Assembly (NCBI GenBank): GCA_964627055.1
Contig: CAZVGV010000007.1
Span: 1 to 41,200, forward strand
Reading direction: 5' to 3'
Origin: JBBTQS01 sp964627055
GTDB lineage: Bacteria > Patescibacteriota > Patescibacteriia > Magasanikbacterales > JBBTQS01
Length of the DNA stretch: 41,200 bases
Below, piece by piece: positions 1 through 8,634 of the stretch (positions within the stretch are counted from its first letter, which is position 1; each line of letters opens with the position of its first letter). The notes under the pieces were generated by a model, which was given only the letters and a program-made list of their open reading frames with translations, searched no databases and was not told where the DNA came from. The position numbers and the translations under genes were made by a program.

Positions 1-1
1 C

Positions 2-724
2 TCGTTCGATCTCAAGGAGGAGCACGCGAAGGCTATCTATGGCCAAGAGCCGTTCATTTCATCCAAGGACCGGCCGATGCTCGTGGCAGTGCATGATGCA
101 CAGTCGTTGGGTCAGGACACTCGTGGGCTGATCAGCGAGGTCAAGGCGTACATCAAGATGTGTGAAGCGTTGATCGCTCCTGGTGCTCTGGTTCTGGACG
201 CGAGCAAGAAGCTTGTCGACCGGAGTGTGCAGGCCGTCAACGAAACGAATGGTCTGCTCAGTGCTGGCCAGAAGATCGTCGCCGGCAATCGCAGGGCGAT
301 CAGGGATGCCGGAATCGCAATTGAAGCTGTGAAGCATCTCGCGAACAACCTCGCAGCGATCAGTCCGGCAGGTCTGGATCAGGCGGCGCTCGACAGGCTC
401 AACGATGGGCTGAACGAGCTCGTGAGCAAGTTCGATCAGTCGGTTGCGGCCATCAATGTCTTGACGGTGAACACCGACGACCTGGAGAAGTTCGAGGCGC
501 AGGTCGTCGAGGCTCATGGCAAGGCGGCGGATCTGCGAGATGCGGTCGTCGAGGCTCATGGCAAGGCGGCGGATGTCTTTGATGAGTTGGCTGCTGCTCT
601 GAAGCGGGCCAACGATGCAAAGCGGACGCTTGTCGACACAGAGGGCAATCTCGCGGCGGCAATGGCTCAGGTCTACAATCTGACCAAGCCGCGTGATCCC
701 AACAGTGGGGGTAAGAAGAAGTAG
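2..724 (+). CDS. Orphan helical protein, C-terminal part (5' end outside window)
   Basis: The reading frame is open to the first base of the window, so the start lies upstream; an internal ATG at 77 is not needed as a start. About 240 residues are visible, rich in Ala, Asp, Leu and Val with heptad-like spacing, suggesting long helices or coiled coil, and ending in a basic GGKKK tail. There is no signal peptide, membrane segment or catalytic motif in the visible part. A 14-residue unit beginning VVEAHGKAAD occurs twice in tandem near the C-terminus. Codons are GC-ending and unlike the T4SS operon that follows. I do not recognise the family. It is separated from the next operon by a terminator and a promoter. 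Confidence 0.75.
   Translation, partial: SFDLKEEHAKAIYGQEPFISSKDRPMLVAVHDAQSLGQDTRGLISEVKAYIKMCEALIAPGALVLDASKKLVDRSVQAVNETNGLLSAGQKIVAGNRRAIRDAGIAIEAVKHLANNLAAISPAGLDQAALDRLNDGLNELVSKFDQSVAAINVLTVNTDDLEKFEAQVVEAHGKAADLRDAVVEAHGKAADVFDELAAALKRANDAKRTLVDTEGNLAAAMAQVYNLTKPRDPNSGGKKK
502..574 (+). repeat. Tandem 42-bp duplication inside the orphan gene
   Basis: A 31-base identical stretch at 502-532 recurs at 544-574, a period of 42 bases (14 codons), encoding VVEAHGKAAD twice. Near-perfect nucleotide identity implies a recent in-frame duplication. Confidence 0.9.
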
Positions 725-797
725 ACGACAGGTTGTCGTTGCTTCACAGAGAATCACAATCCAACATGCGCGGCGCATGCTCGCCGCAACAACCACG

Positions 798-834
798 ACC
801 CGAGAGATGTACGTCTCTCGGGTTTGTGATTTTG
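798..834 (+). terminator. Rho-independent terminator after the orphan gene
   Basis: A perfect 10-bp stem (798-807 with 814-823, arms ACCCGAGAGA/TCTCTCGGGT) is followed by a T-rich tail. Further hairpins lie upstream at 725-739 (ACGACA/TGTCGT) and 770-787 (GCGGCG/CGCCGC) in the 3' UTR. Confidence 0.8.
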
Positions 835-860
835 TCCACAGTTGCGATCCGTGCTATACT
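832..860 (+). promoter_or_regulatory. Promoter of the T4SS-like operon
   Basis: TTGTCC (832-837), a 17-base spacer and TATACT (855-860). The predicted transcription start, about 867, is only some 11 bases before the ATG at 878. This argues against the longer reading frame that opens with TTG at 842. Confidence 0.7.
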
Positions 861-877
861 TCGGATGCTTGTCAGGT

Positions 878-3800
878 ATGTATCGGATCCTTTCTTCCAA
901 ACGTTTTCAAAGATTTGTCGCAGGTATTATTTTGCCTGTCTTTTTGTTTGTTGGGGTGTTGGGAACGCCGATGAGTGCACTTGCACAGACTGTGCATCAG
1001 TCACAACTTGCACAAGCTACTGTTGCAGCAAGTGTGCGGACAGGAAGTGTGGTGCAGCTGTCACAGGCTGCAGGTGGAAAAGCCGGAGCAATCGTCGCGG
1101 GTGCAAAAGTAGTTGGACTGACTGCCTTGGGAACATTTCTTGGAGGACTCGGGTCTGACGCAGCAGGTCTTCTGATTTTCTATTGGATTTTTAGTACCAT
1201 TGTTGAAATCTTTAGTAAGATTGTTAACGAATTACTGGTTTGGTCGCTTCGAACGTTTATCTTACTTACGGGGTATAATGACTTCTTGAATAATGAGTTC
1301 GTGAACTCTGGTTGGGCAACGCTGCGTGATATTGCTAACCTCTTCTTCGTAGTGATCTTGCTGGTTATTGCATTTGCAACTGTCCTTAATATTTCGTCAT
1401 ACGAGTATCAACAGCTACTGCCAAGGTTTATATTGGCTATTTTCTTGGTGAACTTCAGTCGCACCATCGTTGGGCTCATGATTGATGCGTCTCAGGTGGT
1501 GATGGTGACTTTTGCGAGTGCGTTCTACCAATCTGCGGCAGGTAACTTCATCAGATTGTTGCGCATTGACCAATGGTTGCAAGTTAAATCCATTGTAGGA
1601 ACTGCAATTACAAGTGCGGGTGGTGCAACTGCGGGTGAAACTTTGACAGCGATTGGAAGCGCGATTGGAGCTGTTGATATTGTGAGCAACTTTGTCGCGC
1701 TGCTCTTCACCATGGCTGTTGCAACGTTTGCGCTCGGGGTAGGACTCACCCTTGTTGCAGTTATTGTCTATCGCATCGTTGCGCTGTGGTTGCTCATTAT
1801 CTTCTCACCGCTAGCGTTTCTTGCTTGGGTGCTTCCTTCAACACGTAGTTACTTCTCACAGTGGTTTGGGGTGCTTGTGAAGCAACTGACCGTGGGGCCA
1901 TTGTTGGTATTTGTGGTGTGGCTTGCGCTGTCTACGGTTCAGCAGAATCCGCAGAGCTATGCACTTATTGAAAATTCACAATCTATTACGCAGATCATGT
2001 CTTCGTTAGGCATGACCAATGGGTATGCGGAGCTTGATGGATCGAGTGCGTTGTCTGCCGGGCTATCACAGAGCGTGGGCGATAATCAGATTGCAAGTAC
2101 AGCGATTTCTTCGTGGAATAATCTTACAGCGTTTGTAGTTGCTATCACGGTACTCATCGCAGGCATCAAGTTTGCGTCGGGTATGAGCGGTGGCGCAGGT
2201 GCATTTGCGGAGAAACTTGCAGGATATGCACGCAAGCCATTTGATTTTGGCGAGCAAAAGGCAAAGGCGCTCGGAAAATGGGGTGCCAAGGTAGGTCTAT
2301 CGGAACCGACGAAGGAGAGTGCGTGGTATCTGCGTAGCAAAAAAGAAGCGAAGCTCGTACCAGGTGTTGGTAGATTCTTTAAGTCGTCTGAGGAACGGGT
2401 GAAGGATTCTGAGTTGTATAACATGAAGTGGTACGCGAAGAATCAAGGAATTGCTGCGTTGGGCAAAGGGCGTGTTGGTATGAACCAAGGAGAGACGTCC
2501 TATAAGGAAAAGCTAAATGAGAAGAAGTATCAGGATGCGCAGGAAATTTTTGATGACACTGAAAGTCGATTTAGGGATAAATACGGTGCTATTAACCCTG
2601 CAACGGGACAGTTTCAGATTAAAGGACCTACTATTAAGGCAAAGGGTGGTGATTCAATCCAGGTGACTGGTGATGCGATGGAACTCCGTGCGCGACGTGA
2701 TCTCTTTAAGGAGATGAAGGAGAAGGAGATAAATAAGAGCATGGTTGTAGATGAAGAAAAGGGTATTACTAAGGATAATGTTGCAAAGATGCGCAAAGAA
2801 GCACTTACTGATGCAATGAATAGTTTTGATAAAACATTTGACGTGCGTGAACACAATCCAGACGAAGGTGCTGTAGATGGAAGTGTACCAAATGCACGAA
2901 AAATTTCCGGTCATTTGGTTCCGGGAACAGTGCCACCAAATCCACAAGCAGGCGCAAATTCTCGTAAGATGCCACCTGCAAATCAAAATCCACAAGGCGG
3001 TGGTGGTGTTACAGTTCGCGCTATGCCTGGCAGTGGATCGCCTATGCCGCAACCTCCTTCTCCAATTTCTGCAGGGAGTCCGCTGGCAGCAAGTAGCACG
3101 CCGGATGTAGATGACACGAGTGCGTCGTCGGTATCTCCAGCACAGCCACAAGCGCAGCCTACGGTTGCTGGTGGTACAGCTGCAGCCCCTGTGAACGTGG
3201 CTCAGAACAACCAGTCATCTACAACCGTGAATGTGAATGCATCGGTGAATGCACCTGTGGTTGGCGCACCGGCGGCTGGTGCTGGGTCAGCACGTCGTCC
3301 AACGCGGTTGAGTGCAGCGAATAGCCCTGCGGGGGTCTCTCTTTCTGAAGCAAAGGCGGCAGCTGATGCAAAGCAGCGTGATGCACAAGATGCGAAAGCA
3401 GCAACTCGCGCTGCAAGCGCTCGGGCTCGTAAGGAAGATAGCGCGCGTGTGAATGCCGCACCTGCGGTGCCACCGGTTTCTACAGGGACACCAAGTGTAC
3501 GACGTGATAGCGGTGCAACTGGCCAGAAGGCAGCAGAAGCAGCGCGCGCCAAGTCTGAGGCTGCAAATGCTGCAGGCCCAAATATCGTTGTAGAGGCAGC
3601 ACAGAATGCCCAGATGTCTCGTGAAGTTGAAGAGCGTTTGCGATCACTTGAGGCTGCTGAGTCAGCGCAAGGAACAGTCAGCGAAAACCGTCAGAAGCAG
3701 ATTGACGAGCTCGCAAAGCAGTTGGGTGATCTCAGTAATGGCAAGCCCAAGGTTGTGCGCCAGATGATTCAGAGTAACCCGGATATACGAAAGATTGTCG

Positions 3801-4102
3801 CTGGTATTGTGAAGGATCCGATTGCGGCTCGACAGCTCCAGAAGCGCATTGAAGGAGAAATCAAGAAGAATCCGTCACTTAAGAGTCTGAGCGAAGAAGA
3901 TGCTCGGGAGATCAGTAAGGAGCAGACCAAGGTTGCCATGCGTGCGCTCAAGAAGGAAGACCGAGAGAGTCTCGAAAAGAATAGCAGTAAACCAGAGTTG
4001 CGTGAGGTGGCACGCGAGGTTCTGGATGAACCAGACGATGAAGTGGTGGAGTCCGGGACGTCAGTACCACCAACGGACACTGACACCACGCCTAACGCGT
4101 AA
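878..4102 (+). CDS. VirB6/TrbL-like polytopic T4SS membrane protein
   Basis: A 1074-residue protein. The start at 878 gives a clean signal-like N-terminus (basic stretch, hydrophobic core, then SALAQ) and lies just after the promoter. Residues about 85-480 hold a series of long hydrophobic segments as in VirB6/TrbL inner-membrane channel subunits, including a G/A/V-rich central block and an ISPLAFLAWVLP-type loop. The last ~550 residues are soluble: first basic, then Pro/Ala/Gln-rich low complexity (about 680-830), then charged helical or coiled-coil sequence. Such long cytoplasmic tails occur in Gram-positive-type VirB6 homologues. First gene of an operon with PrgI, VirB4 and VirB8-like genes, so a translocation channel role is inferred. 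The family call rests on topology and context rather than on a catalytic motif. Confidence 0.75.
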   Translation: MYRILSSKRFQRFVAGIILPVFLFVGVLGTPMSALAQTVHQSQLAQATVAASVRTGSVVQLSQAAGGKAGAIVAGAKVVGLTALGTFLGGLGSDAAGLLIFYWIFSTIVEIFSKIVNELLVWSLRTFILLTGYNDFLNNEFVNSGWATLRDIANLFFVVILLVIAFATVLNISSYEYQQLLPRFILAIFLVNFSRTIVGLMIDASQVVMVTFASAFYQSAAGNFIRLLRIDQWLQVKSIVGTAITSAGGATAGETLTAIGSAIGAVDIVSNFVALLFTMAVATFALGVGLTLVAVIVYRIVALWLLIIFSPLAFLAWVLPSTRSYFSQWFGVLVKQLTVGPLLVFVVWLALSTVQQNPQSYALIENSQSITQIMSSLGMTNGYAELDGSSALSAGLSQSVGDNQIASTAISSWNNLTAFVVAITVLIAGIKFASGMSGGAGAFAEKLAGYARKPFDFGEQKAKALGKWGAKVGLSEPTKESAWYLRSKKEAKLVPGVGRFFKSSEERVKDSELYNMKWYAKNQGIAALGKGRVGMNQGETSYKEKLNEKKYQDAQEIFDDTESRFRDKYGAINPATGQFQIKGPTIKAKGGDSIQVTGDAMELRARRDLFKEMKEKEINKSMVVDEEKGITKDNVAKMRKEALTDAMNSFDKTFDVREHNPDEGAVDGSVPNARKISGHLVPGTVPPNPQAGANSRKMPPANQNPQGGGGVTVRAMPGSGSPMPQPPSPISAGSPLAASSTPDVDDTSASSVSPAQPQAQPTVAGGTAAAPVNVAQNNQSSTTVNVNASVNAPVVGAPAAGAGSARRPTRLSAANSPAGVSLSEAKAAADAKQRDAQDAKAATRAASARARKEDSARVNAAPAVPPVSTGTPSVRRDSGATGQKAAEAARAKSEAANAAGPNIVVEAAQNAQMSREVEERLRSLEAAESAQGTVSENRQKQIDELAKQLGDLSNGKPKVVRQMIQSNPDIRKIVAGIVKDPIAARQLQKRIEGEIKKNPSLKSLSEEDAREISKEQTKVAMRALKKEDRESLEKNSSKPELREVAREVLDEPDDEVVESGTSVPPTDTDTTPNA

Positions 4103-4110
4103 TCGCATCT

Positions 4111-5601
4111 ATGGCAATTACGTTTCGATCTATTGACGAGTTGCCTGACCTGTTGCAGGAATACCTCTACAGCGATGCGGTTACAACCATCACACAAGAG
4201 GTGTTTGCAACATATGGCATCAAGGACCGCGCACAACAGGATGCGGTTCTTGATGCGTTGTGGGCGGTATTCCATGGGACCCTCTCTCTCGAGCGTCTTC
4301 CACAGCGCATTGGTGAGGCAGTAGGTAAGCCCGCAGATGCTGTATTCCCGATGACCGCTGAATTGGCTGTGCGTATGCTACTGCCTGCGCGTGAATATTT
4401 GGGTCCAGTGGATGCGTATGTTCGGCGGTGGGATGAACGCGCTGCAACGAAGCCGTACGCTTCAATCGCATCATCGTTTACATTGCCTGCATATAGTCGT
4501 GAGGAACTTATTGAGCGAATTGTCGCATTGCGTCCTGCAACCATTACGCATCCACGTGCGGTTGCGAATTTCGAGAAACTTGCGGAAGAGATAGTGTATC
4601 GTGGACGAAATAACTTTGAGGAAGTGCAGTATTTGGGTGAACTTGTGGGCTCTGTAGATGGCACGGGTGTTGGGATGCCAGCTGATGTTGCTAGTGCAAC
4701 AATTCTAGCAACAAAGCAGTTGCTCGCAGGGAGTACCACAGCGAAATCTCCGGTTGCGCAGACTGTGCCTCGAGCTACTGTTCGCAAACAAGCAGCAACA
4801 GAAGAAAAGGCGATAACAGATGAAGTTGCACAGCACGCAAAGAATTTGGGGACTGAGCGTAGTTCTGGGGAAGATGAGAATTTTGTAGATACACTAACGG
4901 CAGAGGTGCTCACGAAATTTAGTACGTTGCCTGCAGAAGCTGTGCGTACTGCGATTGACGCTCGTGTGCGCATGGTTCGAGATACTGCAGCTACCATGGA
5001 TTTCTTGATGCGCGCTACAGAAAAGGGTGGTGTGGGTGTCGACGCAGATACTGCAATGCAGATTGTCTCAATTGTGGAGGAACAGGTGAGTGCGCGCGAG
5101 CGGTCGCAGCACGCAGTTGTAACTGCGACAGCACAACCTGCATCTGCAAAATTGACGGGTACTCCGCGTGTTGTTGCTGCAGCACAGCCGCAGGAGGTTC
5201 GGCCGGTTGCTCCACCGCCGCGACCAATTTCTGCTGAAAAGCCACGTGTGGAAGATGTGCGTCGCGTTATTGCGCCAACAGGCCCTATTCAAGAGATTGC
5301 TTCTATGCGACTCGTGGATTTTCGTCGCAGTAGTGCAGATCCTATGGCACGAGTGACGAAGATTCTTAGTGCAATGGATCGTATTGGCGAAGAAGCGTAT
5401 GAAGAGAAGATCCAGGCAATCCAGGCGTGGCACTACAATGAGCCGTACCAGCTCTACGAGGATATGATGGTGGATGCGCTTGTGCACCGTAAGCCGCTCT
5501 CGGTGCTTGTACAAGAGCGTGTTCGAGATCGTCAGGCAGTTCTAGAAGAAAAAGAAGTCTCTGCGATGTTGCATATGCATCGCATGATGGAGAATTGGTA
5601 A
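4111..5601 (+). CDS. Unknown 496-aa soluble protein of the T4SS-like operon
   Basis: Begins 8 bases after the VirB6-like stop and ends one base before prgI, so it is firmly inside the operon. No signal peptide or transmembrane segment. The sequence is Ala/Val/Arg-rich and mainly helical. A central linker of about residues 200-260 and a Pro-rich stretch (near 360-390, with PPPRP) divide an N-terminal helical domain from a C-terminal conserved-looking helical domain of about 100 residues. No Walker, protease or nuclease motif seen. It may be a cytoplasmic adaptor for the VirB6 tail or VirB4, but this is inferred from position only. I do not recognise the family. Confidence 0.8.
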   Translation: MAITFRSIDELPDLLQEYLYSDAVTTITQEVFATYGIKDRAQQDAVLDALWAVFHGTLSLERLPQRIGEAVGKPADAVFPMTAELAVRMLLPAREYLGPVDAYVRRWDERAATKPYASIASSFTLPAYSREELIERIVALRPATITHPRAVANFEKLAEEIVYRGRNNFEEVQYLGELVGSVDGTGVGMPADVASATILATKQLLAGSTTAKSPVAQTVPRATVRKQAATEEKAITDEVAQHAKNLGTERSSGEDENFVDTLTAEVLTKFSTLPAEAVRTAIDARVRMVRDTAATMDFLMRATEKGGVGVDADTAMQIVSIVEEQVSARERSQHAVVTATAQPASAKLTGTPRVVAAAQPQEVRPVAPPPRPISAEKPRVEDVRRVIAPTGPIQEIASMRLVDFRRSSADPMARVTKILSAMDRIGEEAYEEKIQAIQAWHYNEPYQLYEDMMVDALVHRKPLSVLVQERVRDRQAVLEEKEVSAMLHMHRMMENW

Positions 5602-5602
5602 T

Positions 5603-6031
5603 ATGGAGAACCGTTTTGTGGTTCCACAATTCATCGATGAGGAGGCGAAGATCATTGGGCCAATTACGATGCGACAGTTTCTCATCTTGCTGGGCACAAT
5701 GCTTGTCATGTTTATCTTTTTCAAGAGCTTTGACTTTGCTTTATTTCTGCTCATTGGTATTCCATTTACATTTTTCATGTTGATCATGGCATTTGTGAAG
5801 ATCCGCGGACAGAAGTTTCACTACTTCCTTCTCAACTTTGTGGTGAAAATGCGCCGACCGAATGTGCGGATCTGGGATAAGTCACAGCAAGGGGATATTG
5901 AAGTAATGAAGTTGGACGAAAAGAAACCTGAGCCACCACGGCTCGTAAAGCAGGCTCCGTCGCAAGGACGACTTCATGAGCTGTCGCTGGTGGTGAATAC
6001 GGGTGGTATGTATCGCCCTGACGAAGAATAG
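5603..6031 (+). CDS. prgI: PrgI-family (VirB3-like) membrane protein
   Basis: A 142-residue protein starting MENRFVVPQFIDEEAKIIG, which matches the PrgI pattern of a short N-terminal segment followed by two closely spaced membrane helices (about 27-43 and 46-64). The remaining C-terminal part is basic and cytoplasmic, with RRPNVRIW after the helices. PrgI proteins are the VirB3 equivalents of Gram-positive T4SS and are nearly always encoded directly before the VirB4 ATPase, as here. The start is one base after the preceding stop, and the next gene starts one base after its own stop, indicating translational coupling. Family call is from motif, topology and synteny. Confidence 0.88.
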   Translation: MENRFVVPQFIDEEAKIIGPITMRQFLILLGTMLVMFIFFKSFDFALFLLIGIPFTFFMLIMAFVKIRGQKFHYFLLNFVVKMRRPNVRIWDKSQQGDIEVMKLDEKKPEPPRLVKQAPSQGRLHELSLVVNTGGMYRPDEE

Positions 6032-6032
6032 T

Positions 6033-6707
6033 ATGGCAAGCCCACAACGCAAAACCGGACTCCCTAGCACCCAACAGTACATGCAGATCTCTGAAATCAG
6101 AGATGGCGTTGCTATTCTGAAAGATGGAACACTGCGCAGTGTATTGCTTGTCTCGAGTATCAACTTCGCGCTCAAGTCAGAGGACGAACAATCAGCGCTG
6201 ATTAGCGGGTATGTTTCGTTCCTTAATGGTATCGATTTCCCATTGCAGATTGTGGTGCAGTCCCGCAAGCTCAATATCGACAATTACATGGGGCGGCTCG
6301 ATGAGGCAGAGAAGGCACAACAGAATGAGTTACTCAAAATGCAGATCGCGGATTATCGGTCCTTCGTGCGTGAACTCGTTGATATTGGTGAGATCATGAG
6401 CAAGCGGTTCTACGTAGTGGTGCCATTTGATCCGCTGTCCAATTCGAGCAAGGGGTTCTTCTCACGTATCAAGGAAGCCTTCAGTCCAGCGAAAACATTG
6501 CAGCTCAAGGAAGCGCGATTCCGCGAACGCAAGGAAGCGCTTGATATGCGCGTGCGGCAGATCGAAGGCGGACTTGGGAGCATGGGTCTTGAAGTGGTTC
6601 AATTGGATACACAGGGGATGATTGAGTTGTTCTATACCATGTATAACCCAGATACATTCATGAACGCGCAACTGACAGAGATGGGTAAATTGCGCATTGA
6701 CCGATAA
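6033..6707 (+). CDS. TraC-like protein (separate VirB4-type N-terminal module)
   Basis: A 224-residue soluble protein. ATG 6033, one base after the prgI stop, is preferred over a longer frame from 6003 that would overlap prgI. Sequence such as YMQISEIRDGVAILKDGTLR, a V-Q-S-R-K segment and a long amphipathic helix resemble the TraC-like domain found in front of VirB4/TraC ATPases of Gram-positive-type and CPR T4SS. It carries no ATPase motif. Position between prgI and virB4, with a 5-base gap to virB4, suggests it forms part of the VirB4 energising complex as a separate chain. Confidence 0.72.
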   Translation: MASPQRKTGLPSTQQYMQISEIRDGVAILKDGTLRSVLLVSSINFALKSEDEQSALISGYVSFLNGIDFPLQIVVQSRKLNIDNYMGRLDEAEKAQQNELLKMQIADYRSFVRELVDIGEIMSKRFYVVVPFDPLSNSSKGFFSRIKEAFSPAKTLQLKEARFRERKEALDMRVRQIEGGLGSMGLEVVQLDTQGMIELFYTMYNPDTFMNAQLTEMGKLRIDR

Positions 6708-6712
6708 CGACT

Positions 6713-8620
6713 ATGGCATTTCGTCCCGTACAATTTGGATCTGGCGGCAAGCAAACGCAAGGGCCGAGCATTACTCGTGATGATGGACAGCAGCAACGAG
6801 CACAAGGTCGCGGCGTGCTTTCCAAAAAAGTGAATCCAGCGCTTGCACAGTTGGAAGAAGAAAAAGTATATCGTGCGGGTGTTGTGAACATTCGCGATCT
6901 CATTGCGCCTTCAGCAATGCAGATTGATCCATCCTATGTGCGCATCGGTGACACGTATGTACGCACACTCTTCGTGGTGACGTATCCTCGCTATATCTCG
7001 GTTGGGTGGTTTGCACCGATTATTAACTTTACTGCAACGCTTGATATTGCGATGTACTTCTATCCGGTGAAGACAGAAGTTATTCTTAAGCAGCTCAAGA
7101 ATCAGTCCGGTATCATGGAAGCGCAGATTGTGAGTGACGCAGAAAAAGGTGCGCCACGTGATCCGATTCGTGAGACCGCGCTGCGTGATATCGAGCAGCT
7201 GCGTGATGCGCTCACTCAAGGGATTGAGCGTTTCTTCCAGTTTGCACTCTATATTACGCTCTACAGCAAGACACACGACGAGCTCGACAAGACCTCAGCA
7301 GATATTGAGTCGATGTTGGGAAGTAAGCTCATCTATACGAAGCGCGTCTTCTATCAGGCAGAGCAAGGATTCAACTCTACAGTACCACTGGCAAACGACG
7401 AAATCATGGTGACATTCAACATGAACTCGTCACCGATTGCGGCGTCATTCCCATTCATCTCGTCGGAGCTTACGAGTGAGAATGGCATTCTCTACGGCAT
7501 CAATCGCCATAACAACTCGCTTATTCTCTTCGATCGATTCTCGTTGCAGAATGCGAACTCCGTGGTGTTTGCAACCTCTGGTGCTGGTAAGTCCTACATG
7601 GTGAAGCTCGAGATTCTCCGCAGTCTGATGCTCGGCGTTGATGTGCTGATCATCGACCCGGAAATGGAATACAAGCATCTTTCCGATGCGGTGGGTGGAA
7701 CATTCATCAACATTTCACTCTCGAGCAAGTCGAAGGTGAATCCGTTCGAGTTGCCACGTCCTGTCGGACAGCAGGTGGATACCGAGGATATTATTCGCAG
7801 TGCTGTCATTACTGTGAAGGGGTTGCTGCGTATCATGCTTGGAACCTTCAGCACTGAGGAAGACTCGCTCATGGATCGAGCGCTTCTCGAAACGTACGCC
7901 AAGAAGGATATTACGCCAGATAGTGATCTTGCTACTGTTGAACCGCCAATCATGCAGGATCTTGCGGATATCCTCTCGGGAATGGATGGCACAGAGAATT
8001 TGCTTTTGCGCCTCAAGAAGTACACAGAAGGAACGTTCTCAGGTCTCTTTAACTCATTGACCACTGTTGACATTAACAACAATCTTGTGGTCTTCTGTGT
8101 GCGCGATTTGGAAGATGAATTGCGACCAATGGCGATCTACACCATTGTGAACTTCATCTGGAATGTGGTGCGCAGCAGTGTGAAGAAGCGCATCCTTGTT
8201 ATTGATGAAGCGTGGTGGCTCATGCAGCACGAAGAGTCGGCGAAGTTTATTTTTGCCCTCGCAAAGCGTGCGCGTAAGTACTATCTTGGCGTGACCACGA
8301 TCACGCAAGACGTGAACGACTTCTTGAATTCGCCGTATGGTCAGGCGATTGTGACCAACTCGTCGATGCAAATGTTGCTCAAGCAATCGCCGGCGTCTGT
8401 GGACAATGTGCAGAAGACGTTCATGCTCACAGAAGGTGAGAAGTTCTTGCTCCTCGAGTCTGGTGTCGGTGAAGGTATTTTCTTCGCCGGCAAGCGTCAC
8501 GCCGCGATCAAAGTCGTTGCGTCGTACACCGAAGACCAAATCGTGACAACCAATCCGCAGCAGCTCATGGCAATCGAAGAAGAAAAACGCAAGTTGCGTG
8601 AGCAAGAAGCTGCGGCCTAA
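6713..8620 (+). CDS. virB4: VirB4-family T4SS ATPase
   Basis: A 635-residue cytoplasmic ATPase expected to power substrate transfer or pilus assembly. The N-terminal ~250 residues are a VirB4/CagE-type domain. Walker A is SGAGKS (289-294), followed by the VirB4-typical DVLIIDPEMEY strand (about 309-319). Walker B is ILVIDEAWW (about 494-502), where DEAWWLM is a hallmark of the family. A TQDV motif and an NSSMQMLLKQ segment, typical of the VirB4/TraC arginine-finger region, follow. The C-terminus ends in a charged helix. Length is shorter than proteobacterial VirB4 (~800), consistent with the first module being encoded separately by the preceding gene. It is intact, with no frameshift. Confidence 0.95.
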   Translation: MAFRPVQFGSGGKQTQGPSITRDDGQQQRAQGRGVLSKKVNPALAQLEEEKVYRAGVVNIRDLIAPSAMQIDPSYVRIGDTYVRTLFVVTYPRYISVGWFAPIINFTATLDIAMYFYPVKTEVILKQLKNQSGIMEAQIVSDAEKGAPRDPIRETALRDIEQLRDALTQGIERFFQFALYITLYSKTHDELDKTSADIESMLGSKLIYTKRVFYQAEQGFNSTVPLANDEIMVTFNMNSSPIAASFPFISSELTSENGILYGINRHNNSLILFDRFSLQNANSVVFATSGAGKSYMVKLEILRSLMLGVDVLIIDPEMEYKHLSDAVGGTFINISLSSKSKVNPFELPRPVGQQVDTEDIIRSAVITVKGLLRIMLGTFSTEEDSLMDRALLETYAKKDITPDSDLATVEPPIMQDLADILSGMDGTENLLLRLKKYTEGTFSGLFNSLTTVDINNNLVVFCVRDLEDELRPMAIYTIVNFIWNVVRSSVKKRILVIDEAWWLMQHEESAKFIFALAKRARKYYLGVTTITQDVNDFLNSPYGQAIVTNSSMQMLLKQSPASVDNVQKTFMLTEGEKFLLLESGVGEGIFFAGKRHAAIKVVASYTEDQIVTTNPQQLMAIEEEKRKLREQEAAA

Positions 8621-8634
8621 TCAGAATAAAGGAT

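Noticed and set aside
502..574. CRISPR-like repeat
   Set aside because: Only two in-frame copies inside a coding region, with no spacer series; a simple tandem duplication.
842..877. Longer start (TTG 842) for the VirB6-like gene
   Set aside because: It lies between -35 and -10 of the promoter, upstream of any transcript, and spoils the signal-like N-terminus beginning at 878.
7594..8082. Long minus-strand frame opposite virB4, and similar antisense frames over comF, clpC and typA
   Set aside because: They mirror strongly coding plus/minus genes, have no SD or family features, and result from codon bias.
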